From Rickettsiella sp. (GTDB taxonomy: Bacteria; Pseudomonadota; Gammaproteobacteria; Diplorickettsiales; Diplorickettsiaceae), in NCBI GenBank assembly GCA_031119195.1, contig JAVHYG010000001.1, forward strand, positions 1-22,899: DNA of 22,899 bases, written 5' to 3'. A program made the position numbers and the translations under genes. A model generated the notes under the pieces. That model was not told the origin of the DNA. It did no database searches and saw only the letters and a program-made list of their open reading frames with translations. How positions within the stretch are numbered: position 1 is the first letter of the stretch; the number at the start of each line of letters is the position of its first letter. Below, piece after piece: positions 17,552 to 22,899 of the stretch.

Positions 17552-17690
17552 GAATAATTATTTTTATTTCACAATCCGCAACCAAAAAATAAAATTATAA
17601 AAAAATAAATCATTACATAATCATCAAAAATAAAATTTAATAAATTTAAAATTTATAAAAATCAAATAAAATATAGAGGAAAAACGGACC

Positions 17691-17759
17691 ATGAAAACTT
17701 TTATGTTTTCAAATAAATTTAAAAGAAAAACTTTCAGAAGATATAAAAGTTTTATTTAA
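17691..17759 (+). CDS. Possible 22-residue cationic small peptide, opposite strand to the pilins
   Basis: The open frame begins ATG at 17691, preceded by GAGGA about 10 bases upstream, and ends TAA at 17757-17759. The peptide (MKTFMFSNKFKRKTFRRYKSFI without its stop) is strongly basic, with nine Lys/Arg in 22 residues, and has aromatic residues throughout. It resembles no family I recognise. Short open frames are common, so expression is uncertain. Confidence 0.15.
   Translation: MKTFMFSNKFKRKTFRRYKSFI
17692..17711. repeat. Stem-loop between the duplicated pilin genes
   Basis: Arms TGAAAAC and GTTTTCA flank a 6-base loop. On the minus strand it lies about 50 bases after the 17763 pilin stop, and a short T-run (GTTTTTC) follows a few bases later. 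It could attenuate transcription and bias output toward the upstream pilins. The stem is AT-rich. Confidence 0.25.
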
Positions 17760-17762
17760 ATA

Positions 17763-18260
17763 CTAGAATGTAACCGTTATAGTTACCGTATCAGCATAAC
17801 TACCATTGGTAACCGCTTGTAGTGCCGGAATCTGACCGTATACAATACTTGTTTGCGCTGTACCATTACCGGTTAATGCAAGCGTATCGGTTCCGATAGT
17901 TTGACCCCAATTCAGTGTACGGCCTGCATTTCTAAAAAGAGAATAAGAGAGAGGGGTACCGGGTGGCGTCCCTGTCATCTGACGCGTCGTTACTGTTGCC
18001 CCTGGAAAGGTTCCTGGATCAAGACCAATATTATAAGTTGTTCCATTGGTACAATTCACAGCTATAGAACCCTGATTATTATTGGCAGTCCCGCTAGTAG
18101 GATCATAGTTACCAAATGCAACCGAAGCTATTGTGCCCAATACACAATTTGAGATAACTGATGCAGTAATGGGTAATGAACCTGTTGTCGTTGCCGCTAA
18201 CACCCATTGGTGAACAAGCAGTAAACAAAAACAAACAAAAACTTTAGGCGTAGAACGCAT
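17763..18260 (-). CDS. Spore coat U domain pilin subunit (copy 1 of a tandem duplicate pair)
   Basis: From the ATG at 18260 this is a 165-residue Csu-type pilin, exactly the length of its duplicate at 16914-17411. An upstream ATG at 18281 would add seven residues. The inner start is preferred because it aligns with the duplicate's leader (KVFVCFC) and has the same AGGGA ribosome site and T-rich spacer. The signal peptide ends near WVLA. The donor strand TGSLPITASV, VAFGNYDP, NWGQTIGTD, VYGQIPALQ and TVTITVTF are all present. By position it corresponds to csuA. It is probably a fibre subunit; near-identical donor strands suggest the two copies can substitute for one another. Confidence 0.9.
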   Translation of the reverse strand: MRSTPKVFVCFCLLLVHQWVLAATTTGSLPITASVISNCVLGTIASVAFGNYDPTSGTANNNQGSIAVNCTNGTTYNIGLDPGTFPGATVTTRQMTGTPPGTPLSYSLFRNAGRTLNWGQTIGTDTLALTGNGTAQTSIVYGQIPALQAVTNGSYADTVTITVTF

Positions 18261-18368
18261 AAAAAGTTTCCCTTGCTGCAAAAACGTTAAGATTCCTTCT
18301 AACGTATTTTTCTTTTCACAACAATATAAATAGCATAGTGCAGTTATTACATCTAATCAAGATTATTT

Positions 18369-18390
18369 CTATTAAAACCACCTTTTATAG
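18369..18390 (-). repeat. AT-rich hairpin just downstream of the first pilin gene
   Basis: On the minus strand, CTATAAAA and TTTTAATAG pair (one bulge) around a GGTGG loop, 5 bases after the stop of the 18395 pilin. It may protect the upstream mRNA or partially terminate, which would give the first pilin higher expression. Evidence is structural only. Confidence 0.25.
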
Positions 18391-18394
18391 ATTC

Positions 18395-18916
18395 TTAAAA
18401 AGTAACAATGATAGTAACCTCATCCATGTAGATACCAGGTTCTATCATCTGATCTGTAGAAATTTGGCCATAAACTGTGAGCTGTTGAGGCAAATCGTTA
18501 CCTTCCATATGCACTGTATCCTTCCCCAAAATATCTCCCCAATTATCAGTATGGTTACTGTTTTGAAACAGACCATACGGAAGTAAGCCTGTAGCTTCTG
18601 GAAATACCTCTGTCATCGAACGATTGCTTTCTGTGGCACCACTACCATGACCCTCATTAATACCTATGTCATAGGAAATTCCAGCATTGCAAGTCATTGT
18701 AATCAAGGCCGTTGCATCATCAGAATGAGCATCAAGTGGATTATAATTAGGAAAAATCATCGATGTCACTGAATCTAATACGCAGGTAGAAGGAACACTA
18801 GGAACAGGAGCCACCGTTGCCGTCACGCCCAACGCCCCAGTTGCTGTTTGCGCAATAGAATTCTGACTGATAAAAAATAGCAATAAAACGATAAAAACTA
18901 TCGATCGAGGAAACAT
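18395..18916 (-). CDS. Spore coat U domain pilin, first gene of the Csu-type operon (csuA/B position)
   Basis: A 173-residue secreted pilin with a hydrophobic leader (FIVLLLFFI) cut near SIAQ. The donor strand is TGALGVTATV, followed by a longer proline-rich link (APVPSVPSTC). Domain motifs are degenerate compared with the other pilins: IFPNYNPLD for AFGNY, NWGDILGKD, TVYGQIS and EVTIIVTF. The surface is much more acidic (DAHSDDA, NEGHGSG). It stands at the csuA/B position of the major subunit but is the most diverged of the three, suggesting a specialised or rapidly evolving surface. A strong ribosome site (GGGGGT, about 8 bases from ATG) supports the start and high expression. Confidence 0.88.
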   Translation of the reverse strand: MFPRSIVFIVLLLFFISQNSIAQTATGALGVTATVAPVPSVPSTCVLDSVTSMIFPNYNPLDAHSDDATALITMTCNAGISYDIGINEGHGSGATESNRSMTEVFPEATGLLPYGLFQNSNHTDNWGDILGKDTVHMEGNDLPQQLTVYGQISTDQMIEPGIYMDEVTIIVTF

Positions 18917-19375
18917 AGTAAATACCCCCTACTAAAAACCTAACTTTTATAATTGTTGGTTAAGACTGATTTTTATTTTATAACCTTTAAAACCGCCATT
19001 TTTTTCCACCACTTTTAGAGTTATTTTTAAAATAAAAATTGCAAATGAAGGCGGTAAAAAAATATTCAGTTTAGAAAGCGGTCCTTATCTATGTTTTACT
19101 ATAAATATAGGTTGCTATGATTATCACGGCAAGGGATAATAGGTAATAATTTGGTCTGTGCTGCTCGTACTCGAAAAGTTGAACTTTTCATATCCGACGA
19201 ACGGTATGTCCTATCAAAGTGACAGGCTAAGCTTTTTGCATCGTGCAAAGGGAAAAACCGCAGTTCTCCCCTGCAAATCCTCATTGCGCAACGTAAGCAT
19301 ATGAACACGCAATTTCGCATTTTCATGTGTTATAGGTATATACTTGCTCACATTATACATTTAAAACAAATACTT
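18917..19375. other. Divergent intergenic region between the pilus operon and ygfZ, with a GC-richer insert
   Basis: The left part (18917-19090) is AT-rich, holds the pilus operon promoter and contains two ACCGCC/GGCGGT motifs in opposite orientation (about 18989 and 19050). The right part (about 19115-19300) is visibly richer in G+C and contains two strong hairpins. I saw no supported gene: the open frame at 19099-19326 on the minus strand has an implausible, Cys/Arg-rich composition and no recognisable domain. Confidence 0.5.
19115..19305. repeat. Candidate non-coding structured or dispersed repeat element
   Basis: This block differs in composition from its AT-rich surroundings. It contains a 17-base palindrome (arms GAAAAGTT/AACTTTTC at 19173-19189) and a 9-base-pair hairpin with a TCG loop (CTTTTTGCA/TGCAAAGGG, two G:T pairs, 19232-19252). 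It does not encode a plausible protein. These traits fit a miniature or dispersed repeat element, or a structured RNA. Only one copy lies in the window, so repetition is inferred. Confidence 0.35.
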
Positions 19376-20296
19376 ATGAGTGAACTAATCCAAAAAAAAT
19401 ATGTTATTAAATTAGTCGATTTAGGAATTTTCGAAGTCACTGGTGAAAAGTCTGCACAATTTTTACAAGGTCAATTAACTTGTGATGTAACTGAAATTAG
19501 TGGTAAACAAAGTCGCTTAGGTGCGCATTGTGATGTTAAAGGACGTATTCAAGCAACATTTCGTTTGCTTCTAAATCATGGTGCCTATTATTTTTTATTG
19601 CCACGCAGTATGGTGTCACATCTAATACAATGCCTACAAAAATATGCTGTTTTTTCAGCGGTTAATTTAGTCGACGTCACACAAAACTGGGAAATAATAG
19701 GCGTTGGTGGTCCATCTATCGATAAGCTGCTTAACCAGCAAGCTCTATTACCAGAAAAAAATAACGGGGTCGCTGCCTCGTCAACAATCATAAGTTTAGC
19801 TATCCCAGGCGCTAACCGTTTTATTTTATTAACACCTAGTAAAAAATCGATATTTTTTATCGATAATACCTTTAATAAATTAACTCTTAACCACTGGCAT
19901 TTATTGGATATTATGGCGGGTATCCCCACTATTTATCCCGAAACTATTGCACAATTTACGCCGCAACAATTGAATTACCCTGCTATAAATGGCGTTAGTT
20001 TTAGTAAAGGTTGTTATATTGGCCAAGAAATTATTGCTAGAACGCATTACTTAGGAAAACCTAAAAGTCGTCTTTATCGGGCTGACTTTCAAACCAATAG
20101 TAATTTTCCTCCTGGTACAATGTTACAAAACAAAGGGCATACACATCAAGGAAATCTTATTATGACGGCCAAGGAAAAAGATAATCACTTCCAAGCCTTA
20201 GCTTGTTTGCAAAACCAAGCCATTTCACATACTATCCACGTAGAGGATCCCCACGGACCTATTTTGAATATCTTAGAATTACCTTATTCATTGTAA
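19376..20296 (+). CDS. ygfZ: Folate-binding YgfZ-family protein (Fe-S cluster maintenance)
   Basis: YgfZ is a GcvT-like, tetrahydrofolate-binding cytoplasmic protein that supports Fe-S enzymes such as MiaB. The signature KGCYIGQE lies at residues 211-218 with the essential C213. QGQLTCDV near 31-38, AHCDVKGRI near 50-58, KYAVFS near 89-94 and a C-terminal LELPYSL also match the E. coli protein. From the ATG at 19376 the protein has 306 residues (E. coli 326). An in-frame ATG 25 codons upstream would add an unrelated Cys/Tyr-rich extension that reaches into the GC-rich element, so it is rejected. A secreted-protein gene follows 24 bases later. Confidence 0.93.
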   Translation: MSELIQKKYVIKLVDLGIFEVTGEKSAQFLQGQLTCDVTEISGKQSRLGAHCDVKGRIQATFRLLLNHGAYYFLLPRSMVSHLIQCLQKYAVFSAVNLVDVTQNWEIIGVGGPSIDKLLNQQALLPEKNNGVAASSTIISLAIPGANRFILLTPSKKSIFFIDNTFNKLTLNHWHLLDIMAGIPTIYPETIAQFTPQQLNYPAINGVSFSKGCYIGQEIIARTHYLGKPKSRLYRADFQTNSNFPPGTMLQNKGHTHQGNLIMTAKEKDNHFQALACLQNQAISHTIHVEDPHGPILNILELPYSL

Positions 20297-20320
20297 TAAA
20301 ACTATAATAAAGAGTTTCTC

Positions 20321-20737
20321 ATGATAAAAAAAGTAACATTAAATCTACTCCTTATTTTAGGAATAAGTAGTTATACATGGGCTGCTAATGAGCCCAATAC
20401 AAATAATTCAAGCTTGGCTACTAACCCACAAAGTAAAGCCATAGAATTTGCGCGACAAGCTGGAGCTATTGCCGGTGTTGCGCAAGCTTGTGGACAAAAC
20501 ATAGCTGATTTCACACAAAGAATTTCTGAAGCTGTGAATAAGCTAACTACCAATCCTAGTGATAAAGCAGGCGCTATGCTTATTTATCAACAAATAGCTA
20601 ACGAAGCGCAAATGACAGAACAAAAAATGCAAAGCATCCCTTGTACAAAGGTTTTACAAGATTATCGCAATTTGCCTATTATGCAAGCAGACTACCGAGA
20701 AAAAGTAATTGCTCAATTAAATCCTTCGGAACCTTAA
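20321..20737 (+). CDS. Small secreted protein with two cysteines, function unknown
   Basis: A 138-residue protein with a clear signal peptide (MIKKVTLNLLLILGISSYTWA, cut before ANEP). A low-complexity Asn/Ser link is followed by a helical domain. The mature part has two cysteines, C57 in AQACGQN and C108 in IPCTKV, which could form one disulfide in the periplasm. Repeated Ala/Gln-rich helices suggest a small helical bundle. A purine-rich site (AAAGAG) lies about 6 bases before the ATG. It probably shares the ygfZ transcript. I do not recognise the family; an AT-rich hairpin follows the stop. Confidence 0.75.
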   Translation: MIKKVTLNLLLILGISSYTWAANEPNTNNSSLATNPQSKAIEFARQAGAIAGVAQACGQNIADFTQRISEAVNKLTTNPSDKAGAMLIYQQIANEAQMTEQKMQSIPCTKVLQDYRNLPIMQADYREKVIAQLNPSEP

Positions 20738-20768
20738 ACTCAAGGTCAACATAATAAAATTACAGAAC

Positions 20769-20791
20769 GCTTATAAATTAAGCAATTTTTT
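20769..20791 (+). terminator. Short rho-independent terminator-like hairpin after the secreted-protein gene
   Basis: Stem GCTTA/TAAGC with a 5-base loop is followed by AA and six T on the plus strand. It overlaps the last codons of the convergent MFS gene. The short stem makes it weak, but position and T-run fit a terminator. Confidence 0.4.
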
Positions 20792-22058
20792 GTTTCGTAT
20801 TCGATTCACGGATGAATAAGAGTAAAACAATGGATAATAAAATATATAAAGGTAATATCGTCAATGCGCGACGATAATCCATCATTGAGAAATAATGGAT
20901 GCCCGCTGATATTTTGCCATTCCAGCCGATATCCAATAATTTACCGATTAACGGTTCTGTAAAAGCTCCAAATATAACATCGCCAGTATTAATTAATGCC
21001 ACGATCGTTGCAGCAACCGTCAATTTATTCAGTTCTCTCCCTAATGCAAAACCCAGCATAAAAGCACCCGTACTAAACCCAAATAAAAATAATAAACTTC
21101 CTAACAGCCAAAGCGGTAAATGTATCGAATAAATAATTGTGGTAACCGCTACTAAAGCTACACAACCACTTCCTAGCATAACATAACGTCTCTGACCCAA
21201 ACGATCAGATAGTAAACCCAATAAAGGACTTCCTAATGCTAAACCAAAAAAAATAAACGACACAAAAAAAGCAGCATGAGTATGTGTTAATTGATAACCT
21301 TCTTTTAAAAAAGGTATACACCAAAGTCCTGCAAATGCATCAATAGGTGAAAAAGCTAAACCGCTATATATAGTAAGCAGCCAATTTTGTTTAATAGTTA
21401 AAACAGTCCATACATCTCGAAAAGAAAATTTAGGTGCTGCCACTCCAACTGATTGAATTTTGGGTTGTAGCGGCCTATCCCGACCGATTAAATAGAATAA
21501 AACCGCTAAAACTAACCCTAAAATTGCACATAATCTTAGACTGTTGCGCCAACCTAGCATGCTAACAATTAAGGACAATGGCACTTGACCTGTAATAGCG
21601 CCTAACATAGCGGCTGATGCTAATAAACCTCCCACAAAAGCAAACTGATTCGGCTTAAACCATAAGCTAGTCATTTTCATATAGCTTACTGTTGCAAAAG
21701 CCGCCCCTACCCCCATCAATGTACGGGCCCAGCCAGCTAATACCAAACTATCTGCTTTAGAAAAACTATAGGCGCCAAAAGCACAAACTAGTAAAGCCAC
21801 CGTCGTCAGTAGACGTGGGCTAAATCTGTCTAAGAGCATACCAACAAAAAACTGTGCAATTAAAAAAGAGTAAAAAAAACTCGCCGCTAAATTTCCCAAT
21901 CCAATACCATGAACCTGGAATTCTCGCATCAATTCGTCCGTCATGATACTGGGTGATACTTGCAGAATATACTTATAAAATAAAAAGGAAGCTGATAAGA
22001 TAATCACAATCCATGGATAAAAACGATACGTAGTGAAATGTTTATTGGAAATATGCAT
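20778..22058 (-). CDS. Major facilitator superfamily transporter
   Basis: A 426-residue inner-membrane carrier with about 12 hydrophobic segments in two halves separated by a polar loop near residues 195-215 (RDRPLQPKIQ). The first half shows the MFS loop motif GMLLDRFSPR near 73-82 and the second half repeats it as GLLSDRLGQRR near 282-292. GWARTLMGVGAAFA near 110-123 matches the conserved fourth helix. Length is typical. Related carriers in intracellular Legionellales and Rickettsiales import host metabolites, but neither substrate nor direction can be read here. The gene converges on the secreted-protein gene, with 40 bases between stops. Only a weak ribosome site is visible. Confidence 0.88.
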   Translation of the reverse strand: MHISNKHFTTYRFYPWIVIILSASFLFYKYILQVSPSIMTDELMREFQVHGIGLGNLAASFFYSFLIAQFFVGMLLDRFSPRLLTTVALLVCAFGAYSFSKADSLVLAGWARTLMGVGAAFATVSYMKMTSLWFKPNQFAFVGGLLASAAMLGAITGQVPLSLIVSMLGWRNSLRLCAILGLVLAVLFYLIGRDRPLQPKIQSVGVAAPKFSFRDVWTVLTIKQNWLLTIYSGLAFSPIDAFAGLWCIPFLKEGYQLTHTHAAFFVSFIFFGLALGSPLLGLLSDRLGQRRYVMLGSGCVALVAVTTIIYSIHLPLWLLGSLLFLFGFSTGAFMLGFALGRELNKLTVAATIVALINTGDVIFGAFTEPLIGKLLDIGWNGKISAGIHYFSMMDYRRALTILPLYILLSIVLLLFIRESNTKQKIA

Positions 22059-22686
22059 AAACTATGTAAACCTTAAAAAACGAATATACTTAGCCATATT
22101 TAGTCTAAAGCTAAAAAGGCATTTTTTTAAACATTATGCCACTACTAAACAAAATTCACACGATAGTATGCAGAATGGAACTTCTATGAAGTAAATTGGT
22201 AAACTCAGACATATATAGTTTTTGTGATGGTTTATATATAATTTGTATTACCTGACACCACCTATACAGTCCTGTCTTTAAGTAAAACAAGTATCAATCG
22301 TAGGCAATAAATTCGATTAACGTTTAAGTCTACGAAATTTATTTAGATGAATCGGCGAATTTTTCTATTTGGACTAAATTAACTAGCAAAAACAAACACA
22401 TAAAAACAGTCTCAGCAACACATACCTAGTTTATATTAAAAGGGTAATAGTATACCACGAGTATAATTTTAACAATAATTCAAAATAATTATTTTTATCA
22501 ATTAAAAATAAGAAATTAACTTGCCTAGTTTAGCTATTTAAAAAAATTTTTTTTAATTAATTTGAATTATAAAAAAATTACAATTTACTATAATATAAAA
22601 AATTATTATGCATTCTGAAACTAGTTACAAATTTTTTAATATACATTATAATAATGGTTTTATTTACCTACTAAAAAAATAAATTT
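22059..22686. other. Long AT-rich divergent intergenic region
   Basis: This 628-base stretch separates the MFS gene (minus) and the right-edge gene (plus). Promoters for both are expected. Both strands are interrupted by frequent stops; I saw no supported gene, RNA or repeat. The part from 22440 to 22686 is nearly all A and T. Confidence 0.5.
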
Positions 22687-22899
22687 ATGCCTAAAAATTC
22701 TCGATTAGTTTACGATGAACATGATAGAAAAAGGGATAATAAAGATAAATCCTATCACATTGAACAAACAAAAATTTTATGGATGCCTATAAGTATTGGT
22801 CAGAATTATCATGAATCAAATTATTTAGCCGAATCGTTGGATCTTATTACGAAAAACTTTAAACATATTGATTTGGTTAAAGTTATTATTGTTGATGCG
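22687..22899 (+). CDS. Possible tRNA-dependent cyclodipeptide synthase, N-terminal fragment (3' end outside window)
   Basis: The frame is open from the ATG at 22687 to the right edge, 71 codons. After a charged, hydrophilic start (about 25 residues rich in Lys, Asp and Arg) comes ILWMPISIGQNYHE, then a helix (LAESLDLITKNF) and a hydrophobic strand ending VIIVDA. This order matches the first Rossmann-type unit of cyclodipeptide synthases, where the catalytic serine lies in G-I-S-x-G-N-x-Y (S37 in AlbC). Here S36 is in the equivalent place and the Y of NYHE matches too. Such enzymes join two amino acids from charged tRNAs into a cyclic dipeptide. Rickettsiella grylli is known to have a characterised member. 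The call rests on a short fragment; another Rossmann-fold protein is possible. Confidence 0.45.
   Translation, partial: MPKNSRLVYDEHDRKRDNKDKSYHIEQTKILWMPISIGQNYHESNYLAESLDLITKNFKHIDLVKVIIVDA

Larger units (their letters stand above)
17412..17762. other. AT-rich spacer between the duplicated pilin genes
   Basis: This unusually long (351-base) gap within an operon contains a perfect 12-base palindrome (17540-17551), a GGCGGTTTTA motif (about 17528-17537) also found upstream of the operon, a 7-base stem-loop (17692-17711) and a 22-codon plus-strand open frame (17691-17759). Because of its length, the downstream pilin and assembly genes may have a separate promoter here or reduced read-through. 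Confidence 0.45.

Noticed and set aside
18261..18281. Upstream ATG for the 17763 pilin
   Set aside because: The inner ATG aligns with the duplicate's start, gives equal length and has the same ribosome site.
19099..19326. 75-codon minus-strand open frame
   Set aside because: Composition (Cys/Arg/Ser-rich) and hairpins in the DNA fit a non-coding repeat; it also overlaps the ygfZ upstream region and shows no domain.
19301..19375. N-terminal extension of YgfZ from an upstream ATG
   Set aside because: The extra 25 residues match nothing in the family, and the family alignment starts just after the ATG at 19376.

Overview
The window is AT-rich DNA with gammaproteobacterial housekeeping genes (umuDC, gstA, ygfZ) and a very large modular toxin-like gene of the kind found in intracellular arthropod symbionts. 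Together these suggest a host-associated member of the Legionellales, such as Rickettsiella or Diplorickettsia. That assignment is inferred from gene content and composition, not from any database search. No rRNA, tRNA, CRISPR array or insertion sequence was found.

Region by region: (1) 1-6773, minus strand, is one uninterrupted reading frame of at least 2257 codons that runs off the left edge. It joins an N-terminal ULP1/C48-type cysteine protease (H104, D124, Q155, C161), an NB-ARC-type STAND NTPase (Walker A K630, Walker B near D706, GLPL at 783), a glycine-rich hydrophobic segment resembling toxin membrane-insertion regions, and a beta-rich tail with G-N/D-rich elements. (2) 7373-9068, minus, is umuD-umuC (DNA polymerase V), without a recognisable LexA box. 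(3) 9681-11543, plus, is a two-gene unit: a StyA-like flavin monooxygenase followed by a heme-oxygenase-fold di-iron oxidase candidate. Facing it on the minus strand are a winged-helix regulator and a beta-class glutathione S-transferase. (4) 13222-18916, minus, is a complete archaic (Csu-type) chaperone-usher pilus locus: three spore-coat-U pilins, chaperone, usher, and a single-domain tip subunit that lacks the donor strand seen in the other pilins. Two of the pilins are a recent tandem duplication. (5) 19376-20737, plus, is ygfZ and a small secreted two-cysteine protein, convergent with an MFS transporter (20778-22058, minus). (6) From 22687, plus, a gene runs off the right edge. Its first 71 codons resemble the N-terminus of a tRNA-dependent cyclodipeptide synthase, with the expected catalytic serine.

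The main points of interest are the giant protease-NTPase protein (probably an exported effector or toxin), the flavin/di-iron oxygenase pair (a possible small-molecule pathway), the minimal-tip Csu pilus, and the right-edge cyclodipeptide synthase candidate. A GC-richer hairpin-bearing block at about 19115-19300 is unlike its surroundings and looks like a non-coding repeat element.
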